A stretch of DNA of 64,000 nt from a bacterium (GTDB lineage Bacteria > JAMCPX01): contig JAJYUJ010000006.1 in NCBI GenBank assembly GCA_021792615.1, positions 1-64,000 on the forward strand, written 5' to 3'. Below the pieces are notes generated by a model that was given only the letters and a program-made list of their open reading frames with translations, did no database searches and was not told where the DNA came from. Both the position numbers and the translations under genes were made by a program. Positions 54,158 through 63,580 of this stretch are shown here, one piece after another (within the stretch, counting starts at the first letter, position 1; every line of letters starts with the position of its first letter).

Positions 54158-54167
54158 ACAATTTTGT
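54158..54167. promoter_or_regulatory. Palindrome ACAA-N2-TTGT upstream of glnA
   Basis: ACAATTTTGT about 65 bases upstream of the glnA -24 element, identical to the site at 50365. The surrounding 60 bases are AT-rich with more ACAAC/GTTGT pieces (for example CAACA-TTAT-TGTTG at 54175-54188). Confidence 0.5.
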
Positions 54168-54198
54168 ACATATACAACATTATTGTTGCTTTACTGTA

Positions 54199-55800
54199 TT
54201 ATTCCCGGTCAATGGTGTGGACAGCTGCATCTACCGCAATCTCGATACTGTATTTCTGTATCTTGTACCCGAGTTGTCTCTGGGTAATACCGAGCAGCCG
54301 GGCAGCCTTTGCCTTGATGCCGCCGGTCTTTTTCAGCGCATCTATAATCCTGCTTTTTTCCATGTCCTCTACCATACTGTCGAGTTTGTAATGTTCCGGT
54401 ATTGTCCGCTGGGCATGTGCCGTGGAGGTTTTTTCAATCTCGCTGCTTATCACCGGCAGCGGGATATCGGTTACGTTGATCACACTGCCCTTTGTCATGA
54501 TCACGGTCCGTTCTATCATGTTCTCAAGCTCTCTTACATTGCCGGGCCAGTTGTAGTTTATCATAAATTCCATCGCCTGCCCGGACAGTTTTAACGATTT
54601 ACCATGTTCCTTGTTGAACCGTGTCAAAAAATGCTCGACCAATAAAGGAATATCCTCTTTACGCTCGCGCAAAGCCGGCATAAATATCGGTACGACATTC
54701 AGCCTGTAATAAAGATCTTCCCTGAATACCCTGTTTTTTATCCCTTTCTCGAGATCGCTGTTCGTGGCTGCTATAATCCGGACATCCGCTTCGATGGTCT
54801 TATTTCCGCCTAACCGTTCAAAACGTTTTTCCTGGATTACCCGTAAAAGCTTTGCCTGTGTCGAAAGGCTTATCTCGCCTATTTCATCCAGGAAAATCGT
54901 CCCTTCATTGGCAAGCTCGAACCTGCCCTTCTTGGTTTCAAAAGCACCGGTGAATGACCCTTTCTCATGTCCAAACAATTCACTTTCAAGCAGGGTATCC
55001 GGCAAGGCTGCGCAGTTCATTTTAACAAACGGTTTTCCTGCTCTGGGGCTGTGAAAATGGATCGCCCTCGCCACGAGCTCCTTGCCCGTTCCGCTCTCAC
55101 CCCTGAGTAGTACCGTTGCCTTAGTCGGGCTCACCCGGTCTATGATCTCGAACACCTCTTCGATGCCCGGGCTGATACCTATGATGTTCTCCGGCCGGTA
55201 TTTGGATTTCAATTCTTTGATCAGGACGGACTTTTCTTGCTCCATATCCTGACGCTGCTTTTCTATTCTCTGGTTCAGGCTCATAGCCTGGCCTATCAGT
55301 GCTGCTATCATGGACAGCAGGTTAACGTCTTCCTCAAAAGAGCTCTCATCGGTAAGCAGCTTTTGAACGCTTAAAACCGCTACAACCTTTTTATCTGTTT
55401 TGACCGGTACTGCGATATACGATAGATTATCTTTGACGAGCTCTTTGCCTGTTTTATTCATAAACATCGGCTCATCTTTCACATCGGGCAGAACAATCGG
55501 CACACCGCTTTTCCCGACCTTGCCGGTTATGCCTTCGCCCATCTTATATCTGCCCTTCTGCCGTTCTTCGTGGGTAAATCCGTACGCATAATGAATGACA
55601 AACTCTTTTGTCTCAGGCTCGAAAACAAACAATGCAATCCTCTGGATATCAAGATATGTCGCAAGTAATTTCAGGCTCGAATGAATAGATGTCCCGAAGT
55701 CCATGGCAGATGCGAGCTGCTTGCTTATCTCGTACAGCACGGTCAACTGTTTTTTCCTATTGTTCAGTTGTTTTATATAACCATTCGGCGTTTTAGGCAT
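54199..55800 (-). CDS. NifA-like sigma-54-dependent activator with GAF domain
   Basis: 533 residues. GAF domain at 20-170 (MGEGITGKVGKSGVPIVLPD), AAA+ domain at about 205-440 with Walker A LLRGESGTGKELVARAIHFH, the sigma-54 contact loop as GSFTGA in HEKGSFTGAFETKKG, and Walker B GTIFLDEIGEIS. The Fis-type helix-turn-helix GIKAKAARLLGITQRQLGYK is near residue 492, close to NifA. The inter-domain cysteines of oxygen-sensitive NifA are not visible. No nif gene is present; glnA and amtB with sigma-54 promoters are adjacent, so I read it as the local nitrogen regulator. It overlaps miaA by 8 bases. Confidence 0.92.
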   Translation of the reverse strand: MPKTPNGYIKQLNNRKKQLTVLYEISKQLASAMDFGTSIHSSLKLLATYLDIQRIALFVFEPETKEFVIHYAYGFTHEERQKGRYKMGEGITGKVGKSGVPIVLPDVKDEPMFMNKTGKELVKDNLSYIAVPVKTDKKVVAVLSVQKLLTDESSFEEDVNLLSMIAALIGQAMSLNQRIEKQRQDMEQEKSVLIKELKSKYRPENIIGISPGIEEVFEIIDRVSPTKATVLLRGESGTGKELVARAIHFHSPRAGKPFVKMNCAALPDTLLESELFGHEKGSFTGAFETKKGRFELANEGTIFLDEIGEISLSTQAKLLRVIQEKRFERLGGNKTIEADVRIIAATNSDLEKGIKNRVFREDLYYRLNVVPIFMPALRERKEDIPLLVEHFLTRFNKEHGKSLKLSGQAMEFMINYNWPGNVRELENMIERTVIMTKGSVINVTDIPLPVISSEIEKTSTAHAQRTIPEHYKLDSMVEDMEKSRIIDALKKTGGIKAKAARLLGITQRQLGYKIQKYSIEIAVDAAVHTIDRE

Positions 55801-56743
55801 AAAAGGCCTTTTCTATAATCTCGCTTAATCTTTTATTCCTGTCATTCATATCAATCCATAATGCATCTTTTATGCCTTTAAACCAGGTAATCTGCCTTTT
55901 GGCATAAGCCTTCGTATGTCTTTTTATGAGCTCCACAGCTTCGGAAAGGTCGGTTTTCTTATTCAGGTAATCGATTATTTCACTGTATCCGACGGTCTTC
56001 ATTGCGGGGAGATCACTACTATAACCTTTATGGATCAACGACTTAACTTCATCTATCAACCCATCTGAAAGCATTTTATCGACACGTTTGTCTATAATTT
56101 CATGATACTGCTGTTTGTCCGGATTATAAAGAACGATGTACACGTATTCATATTTTGTACGGGAAAAGCCGTGCCGCTCCGTATATTCATACAGCGGCTT
56201 GTTTGTTGCAGTGAAAACCTCCAGTGCGCGTATCAACCGGTAACTATCGCTTTTTTTTATATGTGCGGCATCTACGGGATCCAATTGTTTGAGACGTTCA
56301 TAGAGGGCGTCGTTGCCATAAAGCTTTTGCTGCTGTCTGATGGAATCCCTTATCGCCGCATCAAGCGGGGGTAGCGGAGCAAGGCCGTGCAGCAGCGCTT
56401 TAATATAAAATCCCGTTCCCCCTGTGACGAAGGGAACGCGGCCCTTGCGGATAATTCCATGAATGCATGTATCAGCCATGGTAACGTACTGTGCAGAACT
56501 GAAACGCACCGAAGGTTCAACCACGTCTATCATGTGGTGCGGAACAGCATGTAACTGTGTTTTGCCGGGCTTTGCAGTTCCTATATCCATATACTTGTAT
56601 ACCTGCCTTGAATCGCAGTTCACTATCTCCGCGCCGAATGATGCGGCAAGATCAAGTGCACATCCGGTTTTTCCGGCAGCCGTCGGACCTGCTATGATAA
56701 TAATTTTTTGTTTGGCAGGCGGTATATCGGGATTATGCGCCAT
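55793..56743 (-). CDS. miaA: tRNA dimethylallyltransferase
   Basis: 316 residues; adds dimethylallyl to A37 of tRNAs reading UNN codons. P-loop IIIIAGPTAAGKTGCALDLA near residue 14, then ADSRQ-type motif INVCDSRQVYKYMDIGTAKP-like near residue 38 and HHMIDVVEPSVRFSSAQYV near residue 68. The tRNA-binding part DALYERLKQLDPVDAAHI and the C-terminal QITWFKGIKDALWIDM are conserved. It overlaps the regulator downstream and the cysteine-cluster gene upstream. Confidence 0.96.
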   Translation of the reverse strand: MAHNPDIPPAKQKIIIIAGPTAAGKTGCALDLAASFGAEIVNCDSRQVYKYMDIGTAKPGKTQLHAVPHHMIDVVEPSVRFSSAQYVTMADTCIHGIIRKGRVPFVTGGTGFYIKALLHGLAPLPPLDAAIRDSIRQQQKLYGNDALYERLKQLDPVDAAHIKKSDSYRLIRALEVFTATNKPLYEYTERHGFSRTKYEYVYIVLYNPDKQQYHEIIDKRVDKMLSDGLIDEVKSLIHKGYSSDLPAMKTVGYSEIIDYLNKKTDLSEAVELIKRHTKAYAKRQITWFKGIKDALWIDMNDRNKRLSEIIEKAFYA

Positions 56744-57122
56744 CGCTGCTTTTGAATCTATAGGAGCATTTATATTCTATATCATCCATATCATGTTCAT
56801 ACAATGGGAACGCCCTGCACTGGAGGGGCCTGAATTTATAAATACGGCACGATGTATGACCGTCTTTCCCGGACAGAAAAGGACAATGGACAACAATCTT
56901 ACAGCACTGGCCGCATTGATCACACGTCCCTTCCCTTAAGTTTATACTTTCCCTGACATACCGCCTCCTGAAGTGTACTAAAACAAACCGTTTTATCTTG
57001 TGGTAGAACAGAATCATGGTATTGTTGAGTATGTCCCGTTTCTGGATAACGACATCTACGAATGCAGATTTTGACGATGAGTTTTTTATTTTAATCCCCC
57101 TTGAGTCATAAAATCTATCCAA
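56733..57122 (-). CDS. YkgJ-type cysteine-cluster protein
   Basis: 129 residues if started at TTG 57122; an in-frame ATG at 57017 would give 94. The core CDQCGQCCKIVVHCPFL near residue 68 and CRIYKFRPLQCRAFPLY near residue 92 are the CxxCxxCC and later cysteines of this family, thought to bind zinc or an iron-sulfur cluster. Role unknown. The first 35 residues lack clear family likeness and TTG has no good ribosome-binding site, so the start is uncertain. Overlaps RND and miaA genes. Confidence 0.7.
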   Translation of the reverse strand: MDRFYDSRGIKIKNSSSKSAFVDVVIQKRDILNNTMILFYHKIKRFVLVHFRRRYVRESINLREGTCDQCGQCCKIVVHCPFLSGKDGHTSCRIYKFRPLQCRAFPLYEHDMDDIEYKCSYRFKSSDGA

Positions 57123-60100
57123 CCTTTTGCCGATTGGTCTGTCCCCGGCTTAAGTATTTATCAATTAGCACATATATGCCCGGTAAGGCAATAAGGGTAA
57201 AAATCGTTGATGTTATCAGCCCGCCGATAAGAACGATTGCCATGGGCTTGTCTATCTCGGCACCAGTGCCTATACCGAGTGCCAGCGGTAAAACAGCCAC
57301 GGATGCACTCATGGCTGTCATTAAAACAGGCCGCATCCTCGTTACACCGGCGTGCCGTGCGGATTCTATATCGTCCATACCCGCGGCCTTATTATAAATA
57401 ATATATTCCACGAGCAGTATCGCTTTCTGAACCGACAACCCGAAGTGGGCAAGAAAGCCTATGATAGAGGAAATATTCAGGCTCGTATGTGTTATGATCA
57501 GTGCGAGCACCCCGCCGATAAGAGAGAAGGGTATGAACAAAAGTACGAGCCCTGCTATGGCAAACGAATCGAAGGCAACATACAGGATAATAAATATCAG
57601 GGCAGCGATAATACCCATGATAAGTAAAATCCTTTTTACCATATCACTCTGTGTTCTGTATTCACCACCGAGTGCGACGGAATAGCCCGCCGGGAGATTG
57701 AGCCTTTTTATCGTTCTCTTTATATCGTTTATCACGGTACCGGTTGATCTTCCCGCAATGTTGCACGAAAGCTGAAGCACCCTTTCCATGTTCTCCCTTC
57801 TTACGATAAACGGCGCAGCCTGATAGCGCACATTTGCAACATACGACAGCGGTATCTTCTTGCCGCTACCTGCGTCGATAAGAAGGTTCGAGATGCTTTT
57901 CAGGCTGTCCCTGAATTGCGGCATGGCACGGACATATACCTCATACTGCCGGATCCCCTGCCGGTATATTGTCGCAACCCTGCCAGCAAGTGCGGTTTGA
58001 ATATCGCCTCCGACTTGCTGCGGCGTAACACCGTATATTCCGAGCTTTGCCCTGTTGATATCTATTGCTATGCCCGGCGCACTCTTTGTCTGTTCTATGT
58101 AGAGATCTTGAATGCCACGAATCTTTGAAAGCATCGCGTACAACCGCGCTCCGTTTTCATCCAGGACATGCTGATTATTGCCGAATATTTTTATGGCAAG
58201 GGAGCCTCCGACAGCTATGCCTGATAATGCTTCCTGGAGCCGCTCTGTCAGAGGTGTCGTAATGATAATGGCTACGTCTTTCGTAGAAGGTACATGGATG
58301 CGGATCCAGTCATCAATCTGTGCAATGGTATATTTTCTTTTTGACCACGGCACAAGCTTTAAAAATATCCCTGATTTTCTGATACCCTCGTCCTTGGGGG
58401 CATTCTCCGGTCTGCCCATATGGGCAATAACATCTTCAACATCCGGCGCATGCCTGAGAATACCGGAGATTGCCATTGCTCTTTTTGTTGTCTCTGCCAA
58501 TGCCGTGCCAGGCGGCATGTGTATCTTTACGAGGATTGCGCCCTCATCTATGGATGGAAGAAAGCCTGTCGTTATGAACCTCGATAATCCGATAACAAGG
58601 ACCAGGGACACGAGCATAAAGCCGATAATATAAAAGGGATGCTTTAATGAGAATGTCAATGCCGGCTTGTAGATGCGTTTCAGATTTCTGTCGACAAGAC
58701 CTTCTTTTTCCTGCAAATTCGCAGGGGCGGGTTTTAAACCGGCCCCTGCCTTTGGTTTGAGCAACATATAGGCAAGCACCGGTGTCAGGGTAAGCGAGAG
58801 AACAAATCCTATAATGATAGATGCTACAACCGTAAAACTGAAGTCTTTAAAAATAGCTCCGGTGAAACCCGGCAGCGTATAGAGCGGCAGGAACACCACA
58901 ATGATAATGACGGTCGAATAGATAACAGGCCTTCTCACCTCGAGGGAGCCTTCCAGAGTCGCCATGAGCGGGTCATCAGGCTTCATCTTCAGATGTCTGA
59001 AGATGTTTTCCGTATCTATGATAGCCGCGTCTATCATGATGCCGAGTCCGACAACCAGACCCCCGAGGCTCATGACGTTAAGGCTCTCGTTGAAAAGCTT
59101 CATGAAGATGAATGTTATGATAATGGCTGTGGGAATAATGATCGCAATGACCAGTGTCGTAGAGATGTCCGCCATGATCAGAAATATGATGATGATAACG
59201 GCAATCGTACCTATGATAATGGCATCCCTGAGGTTCGTTATTGCGGCATCGATAAGCGTTGATTGATCGTTATACGTATGCAGGGTTACACCCCCGGGCA
59301 AGGATTTCCGGATGATTTCGAGCTTGTCACTGACAGCTTTCATAATGGGCATTGCATTCAATCCGTACTGCTTGACCACGGTGCCGAGTACGGCAGGCCT
59401 GCCGTCAACCATAGCATTGCCCTGTCTGATATGATGACCTATGCGAATATCTGCAATCGTATCGAGATAAACGGGAACGTTGGCACGTGTTGCGACAACA
59501 ATATGCGAGATATTGCGGAAGTTTTTTATCAATCCGTTCCCCCGTATGGAGTAGGCAACAGGCCCCTTGATCAGGTACCCTCCTGTAAAGATAACATTGT
59601 TATCCCTCACCGCCCTCACCACCTTGTCGATGGGAATGCCATAAGATTTCAGGCGATCCATATTGACGAGGATTTGATACTGCGCAACCTCGCCTCCGAT
59701 ATTTGTGATATCATAGATGCCGGGGATCATTTCGAGCTGATATTTGATATCGTACTCGGCAATGGCCCTTAATGCCTTGGGATTTTCATCGCCGGTCAGA
59801 TAATACTGGATAATCTCGGACATCCTGTCTGCAGCATTCGATATAATGGGCGGCCTTATCTCTGGCGGGAGAAAGGGTGCGAGAGCGGATATGCGCTGGG
59901 ACAGCAGTTCAAGCGCCTGAAAATAATTTGTCCCCCAAACGAATTTTACGATAACGACGGACAATCCTATCTTTGATTTCGACCATACCTTTTCAACCCC
60001 GAGTAGGCCGCGTGTCGACTGCTCCACGGGAAAAGTAATCTCTCTCTCAACATACTCTGATGGCAGTCCGGGATCCGTAATGAATATCTTAAAAATGGGT

Positions 60101-60231
60101 GAATTCAGGTCAGGCAGCAATGTCCTGTCAAGCCTGTTGTAGGTGAGTACGCCGCCGATGGTCAGCAGTGTAACCACCAGCAGGATCAAAAGCCTGTGTG
60201 TCAATGAAAAATGTATGATCTTCTTAAACAT
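57115..60231 (-). CDS. RND efflux transporter, second of tandem pair (heavy-metal type features)
   Basis: 1038 residues, twelve membrane helices with two large periplasmic loops (N-terminal helix LTHRLLILLVVTLLTIGGVL). The TM4 motif is GLGIMIDAAIIDTENIFRHL near residue 400, with one aspartate as in CzcA/CusA-type pumps. The TM10 segment reads HFGLSVQKAILLVEY. Substrate could be metal or organic compounds; the family does not settle it. It follows the first pump with one repeat element between them. No outer-membrane TolC gene is visible. Confidence 0.92.
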   Translation of the reverse strand: MFKKIIHFSLTHRLLILLVVTLLTIGGVLTYNRLDRTLLPDLNSPIFKIFITDPGLPSEYVEREITFPVEQSTRGLLGVEKVWSKSKIGLSVVIVKFVWGTNYFQALELLSQRISALAPFLPPEIRPPIISNAADRMSEIIQYYLTGDENPKALRAIAEYDIKYQLEMIPGIYDITNIGGEVAQYQILVNMDRLKSYGIPIDKVVRAVRDNNVIFTGGYLIKGPVAYSIRGNGLIKNFRNISHIVVATRANVPVYLDTIADIRIGHHIRQGNAMVDGRPAVLGTVVKQYGLNAMPIMKAVSDKLEIIRKSLPGGVTLHTYNDQSTLIDAAITNLRDAIIIGTIAVIIIIFLIMADISTTLVIAIIIPTAIIITFIFMKLFNESLNVMSLGGLVVGLGIMIDAAIIDTENIFRHLKMKPDDPLMATLEGSLEVRRPVIYSTVIIIVVFLPLYTLPGFTGAIFKDFSFTVVASIIIGFVLSLTLTPVLAYMLLKPKAGAGLKPAPANLQEKEGLVDRNLKRIYKPALTFSLKHPFYIIGFMLVSLVLVIGLSRFITTGFLPSIDEGAILVKIHMPPGTALAETTKRAMAISGILRHAPDVEDVIAHMGRPENAPKDEGIRKSGIFLKLVPWSKRKYTIAQIDDWIRIHVPSTKDVAIIITTPLTERLQEALSGIAVGGSLAIKIFGNNQHVLDENGARLYAMLSKIRGIQDLYIEQTKSAPGIAIDINRAKLGIYGVTPQQVGGDIQTALAGRVATIYRQGIRQYEVYVRAMPQFRDSLKSISNLLIDAGSGKKIPLSYVANVRYQAAPFIVRRENMERVLQLSCNIAGRSTGTVINDIKRTIKRLNLPAGYSVALGGEYRTQSDMVKRILLIMGIIAALIFIILYVAFDSFAIAGLVLLFIPFSLIGGVLALIITHTSLNISSIIGFLAHFGLSVQKAILLVEYIIYNKAAGMDDIESARHAGVTRMRPVLMTAMSASVAVLPLALGIGTGAEIDKPMAIVLIGGLITSTIFTLIALPGIYVLIDKYLSRGQTNRQKVG

Positions 60232-60254
60232 AGTATCTCACATTTCTCGTGGTT

Positions 60255-60328
60255 GTCATTGTGAGCGAAGCGAAGCAATCTTCCTCTCTACGAGTAGATT
60301 GCTTCGTCATTTTATTCCTCGCAATGAC
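60255..60328. repeat. 74-bp palindromic dispersed repeat between RND genes
   Basis: GTCATTG and CAATGAC ends enclose GAAGCAATCT and AGATTGCTTC arms, giving a long interrupted hairpin. The GTCATTGTGAGCGAAGCGAA start is a well-known type of dispersed element in many bacteria. It occupies almost the whole gap between the two pumps. Confidence 0.8.
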
Positions 60329-60332
60329 CCTT

Positions 60333-63300
60333 TCATTTTGTTGTCCTTTTCTGATTACGCATAAACAAATAATACATCACCGGCAGAACGATAAGAAGCA
60401 GGAATATCGACAGCGAAAATCCGCCGATAATCGCTATGGCGAGGGGCTTGTGCATCTGTGCTCCTGCCCCAAGGCCCAGTGCAAGCGGCATTAAGGCGAG
60501 TATTGCCGCAAGTGCCGTCATCATTATAGGACGTATCCTCAGGCTGCCGGCCTTGATGACAGCCTCTTTTAAAGGAAGACCGCTCTGTAAAGCATCCTGA
60601 ATGTAATGTACAACGAATATGCCGTTTTCAGCCACAATGCCGACGATCATAATCATGCCCATAAGGGATGAGATATTGAGAGGGGTCTTCGTCAAATATA
60701 AGAGACCGAGCACACCGAAAAATGACGGCAGGATAACACTGTAGATGATAATCGGCACAGCGAGCGATTCGAACTCAAGGATCATAATGGTAAATACCAG
60801 AGCAACGGCCATAAGCAAAACCATGAGCAGGCCCTTGAATGATTCCTGCTGGTTCCGGTAAACACCGCCATAGCTGATGCTCGTACCCGGCGGCAAGGTA
60901 AGTTTCTTCACCAATTCAGCCTTGACATCACGCATGACGCTTCCCAGGTCCCTTCCGCTTATCCTGCCGGTAACCGCCAGCATCCGCCGCAGATTTTCCC
61001 GGTCGATCTCCGCCTCGCCTCCGATCACCTGAATAGTGGCAATAGACTTCAGAGGGACGACGAGCCCGCTGGGCGTAACGATCTGCATGGATGCAAGCTT
61101 CTTTATGGTATTCGTTTCGGATGCAGGCATCAGCACCCTTATATTGATGACCTTTTCCCCCTCCCGCACGCTGGTTGCTACCGAACCCCACAATGCGGTG
61201 GTAACATAATCCGATACATACTGCGGCGTAACACCGACAAGCCCCGCCTTCAGATAATCGACATTGACGTTTATTGCAGGACCACTGATCGTAATGCCGT
61301 TGAACACATCGACAACGCCCTTTATCTTCGTGATAATAGCCGCTATTTTATTTGCTATGGTATCGAGAACACCGGTATTGTCGGAAAATATTTTTATATC
61401 GATGGGCATAGGAGAGCCGGTCATGTCCCCGATCAAGTCCTGCATGATCTGTCCAAAATCTACATACACCTTGCCGGGTTCTGCCTGGTAGACCTTCTGC
61501 CTCAGTTCATTGATTACCTGCTCGATGGATTTATTCCTGTGATTTCTCAGACGTATCAGGAAGTCGCCCGTGTTCGGCTCGGTTATGAAAAACCCGAGCT
61601 GGGTGCCTGTCCTGCGTGAAAACGACTTGACCTCTCTGATGCTGAGGATGATCTTTTCTATCTTTTTTAGAATCCGGTTCGTTTCCTCAAGCGTTGTCCC
61701 GGGCGGCGTAAAATAATCCATGACAAATGCTCCCTCATCCATTGCCGGCATGAACCCTGTCCCTATATGCCGCTCCAGCATCCACGCTCCCGCAACCAGC
61801 ACGATAATGGCCAGCACAACATACAAAGGTTTGCGAATAATCTTATGCATTGCAGTCTCATAACTGCCGGTCAATGCTTTCATGACCTTCCCTTCTTTTG
61901 CCTCTTTTTCCGTATCCTTGAGAAATATCGTAGCAAGTACGGGAGTCAGGGTAATCGAGACAATCATGGAGACGGTCAGCGCAGATGCCATGGTCAGGGC
62001 AAGAGCCTTAAAAAATGCACCTGTTACACCGCCGAGAAATGCGAGCGGGAAGAAAACGACGATCGTACTCAGGCTTGAACCGACGATAGCAGGCAGTATC
62101 TCTTTCACACCGGTTTCGACCGCACGTTTCTTCGACCCATGCGCATGAAAATGCCTGATAATATTTTCCAGCACAACGATAGAATCGTCGATGATAAGCC
62201 CGATGGATGCAGCCATGCCTCCCAGGGTCATAAGGTTCAGGGTCTGGCCAAAGAGCTTCATCAAAACGACCGTTATAATGAGCGTAATAGGCAGCGTGAT
62301 GGCGGTAATAAACATGATCCGCACATTTCTCAGGAACAGAAACATGATGATAATGGCGATAAGCACACCAAACAGTATCGCGTCACGGACACTCCCGTAG
62401 GACTGCTCGATCAGGCTGGACTGATTATACCACGTCGATATATGCAGCGACGGGGGCAATTGAGACTTGAGCTCTTTAAGCTTGTTCTTGAGCTCTTTTG
62501 CTATTGCTATGGTATTCGCACCCGGCTGGCGCAGGACGTTCATTAAAACGGCATTATGGCCATTACTGGTTATGCGGATGTATTGCTTTTTCACCGATGT
62601 TTCTACCTTTGCCACATCCCGCACGTAGATAGGCACGCCCTTTTTATTCGCTATCAGGGTATCTTTCATTGCCGTCGTCGACGTGAAAAGTCCTGTCGGC
62701 TGAACCATGTAGAGCTCATAATCCTTGCCGATGTAACCCGAGGATGAAATGATATTCGTTTCCTTCAACCCGCGGATCACATCATCGAGCGTAAGGTGGT
62801 ATGCAACAAGCCTCTGCGGATTTACGACGACGTGGTATTCCTTGATCTTCCCTCCCTGCACCACGACCTGAGAAACACCCTTTAACCTGCCGAGTATGGG
62901 TCTGAGTGTATAATAACCGATATCCCGTAACTGGACCATGTTGAGTGTATCCGAGGTCAGGCTGAGCCCTATAATAGGGAACTGACTCGGCCGCATCCAG
63001 TTTACTGTGACCGATGCGGTTTGCGGTAATTTGGATCGGATCTGGTTTATGGCGTTCTGGGTCAACTGAAGAGACTTGAACATATCCGTACCCCAGACGA
63101 AGTTTACGAAGATCTGCATGGAACCGCGGCTTGTTGCAGACCGCACGTCCGTTACGCCCGGGACAGAGTAAACCGCCTCTTCGATCGGCTTTGTCACCTC
63201 TATCATCATCTTTTCGATGGGCATGTCCCCGTTGTCCGCAAGAATGACAAGTCTTGGAAAGGTGATCTCCGGAAAGATCGCGACCGGCATGGTATTGAGC

Positions 63301-63383
63301 AAAATAATACCGATTGCCGCCAATACGACGGAGAGGAAGATTATTCCCTTTCTATGCGTCTCAAAGAATTTAGAAATGTCCAT
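60333..63383 (-). CDS. RND efflux transporter, first of tandem pair
   Basis: 1016 residues from ATG 63383 (MDISKFFETH); an ATG at 63401 is also in frame, within repeat sequence. Twelve helices. TM4 motif SIGLIIDDSIVVLENIIRHF has the two aspartates of AcrB-type pumps. In TM10 the lysine position reads IVGIVAENGIFVVHY, i.e. glutamate. It shares only moderate similarity with the second pump, so they diverged long ago or are a heteromeric pair. It lies downstream of the membrane-fusion protein, separated by repeat-rich DNA. Confidence 0.92.
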   Translation of the reverse strand: MDISKFFETHRKGIIFLSVVLAAIGIILLNTMPVAIFPEITFPRLVILADNGDMPIEKMMIEVTKPIEEAVYSVPGVTDVRSATSRGSMQIFVNFVWGTDMFKSLQLTQNAINQIRSKLPQTASVTVNWMRPSQFPIIGLSLTSDTLNMVQLRDIGYYTLRPILGRLKGVSQVVVQGGKIKEYHVVVNPQRLVAYHLTLDDVIRGLKETNIISSSGYIGKDYELYMVQPTGLFTSTTAMKDTLIANKKGVPIYVRDVAKVETSVKKQYIRITSNGHNAVLMNVLRQPGANTIAIAKELKNKLKELKSQLPPSLHISTWYNQSSLIEQSYGSVRDAILFGVLIAIIIMFLFLRNVRIMFITAITLPITLIITVVLMKLFGQTLNLMTLGGMAASIGLIIDDSIVVLENIIRHFHAHGSKKRAVETGVKEILPAIVGSSLSTIVVFFPLAFLGGVTGAFFKALALTMASALTVSMIVSITLTPVLATIFLKDTEKEAKEGKVMKALTGSYETAMHKIIRKPLYVVLAIIVLVAGAWMLERHIGTGFMPAMDEGAFVMDYFTPPGTTLEETNRILKKIEKIILSIREVKSFSRRTGTQLGFFITEPNTGDFLIRLRNHRNKSIEQVINELRQKVYQAEPGKVYVDFGQIMQDLIGDMTGSPMPIDIKIFSDNTGVLDTIANKIAAIITKIKGVVDVFNGITISGPAINVNVDYLKAGLVGVTPQYVSDYVTTALWGSVATSVREGEKVINIRVLMPASETNTIKKLASMQIVTPSGLVVPLKSIATIQVIGGEAEIDRENLRRMLAVTGRISGRDLGSVMRDVKAELVKKLTLPPGTSISYGGVYRNQQESFKGLLMVLLMAVALVFTIMILEFESLAVPIIIYSVILPSFFGVLGLLYLTKTPLNISSLMGMIMIVGIVAENGIFVVHYIQDALQSGLPLKEAVIKAGSLRIRPIMMTALAAILALMPLALGLGAGAQMHKPLAIAIIGGFSLSIFLLLIVLPVMYYLFMRNQKRTTK

Positions 63384-63399
63384 CGCTCTTGACGCTCTC

Positions 63400-63570
63400 A
63401 TTCCCGAACTTCGGCGTTATCCCCCTTACATTAGTGGGAGTAAGGGAGTTACTTTTTGCAGCTGTTATCAACCTACTCCGGGAATTCATAACGCCCCCTG
63501 CCCCTCTTTTCTTAAGTGGGGTGACGCTGAAGAATCCACCGTATATATCAATCCGTGTCCTCTCCATAGG
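63400..63570. repeat. Repeat-rich spacer between fusion protein and RND gene
   Basis: Two hairpin units: CCCTTACATTAGTGGGAGTA followed by AGGG (7-bp stem CCCTTAC/GTAAGGG), and CCCCTCTTTTCTTAAGTGGG followed by G (CCCC/GGGG). CGTTATCCCCC and ATAACGCCCCC occur in inverted order. They resemble dispersed short repeats inserted in the operon. Confidence 0.6.
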
Positions 63571-63580
63571 GCGCTGCCCG

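Noticed and set aside
54100-54190. NifA-type TGT-N10-ACA enhancer sites upstream of glnA
   Set aside because: Only TGT-N9-ACA variants occur, and such short motifs are frequent in AT-rich DNA.
54199-55800. Calling the regulator NifA with a nitrogen-fixation role
   Set aside because: No nif genes in the window, and the adjacent sigma-54 promoters belong to glnA and amtB.
63370-63567. 65-codon minus-strand frame in the RND leader
   Set aside because: It is the translation of dispersed repeat DNA and has no independent gene features.
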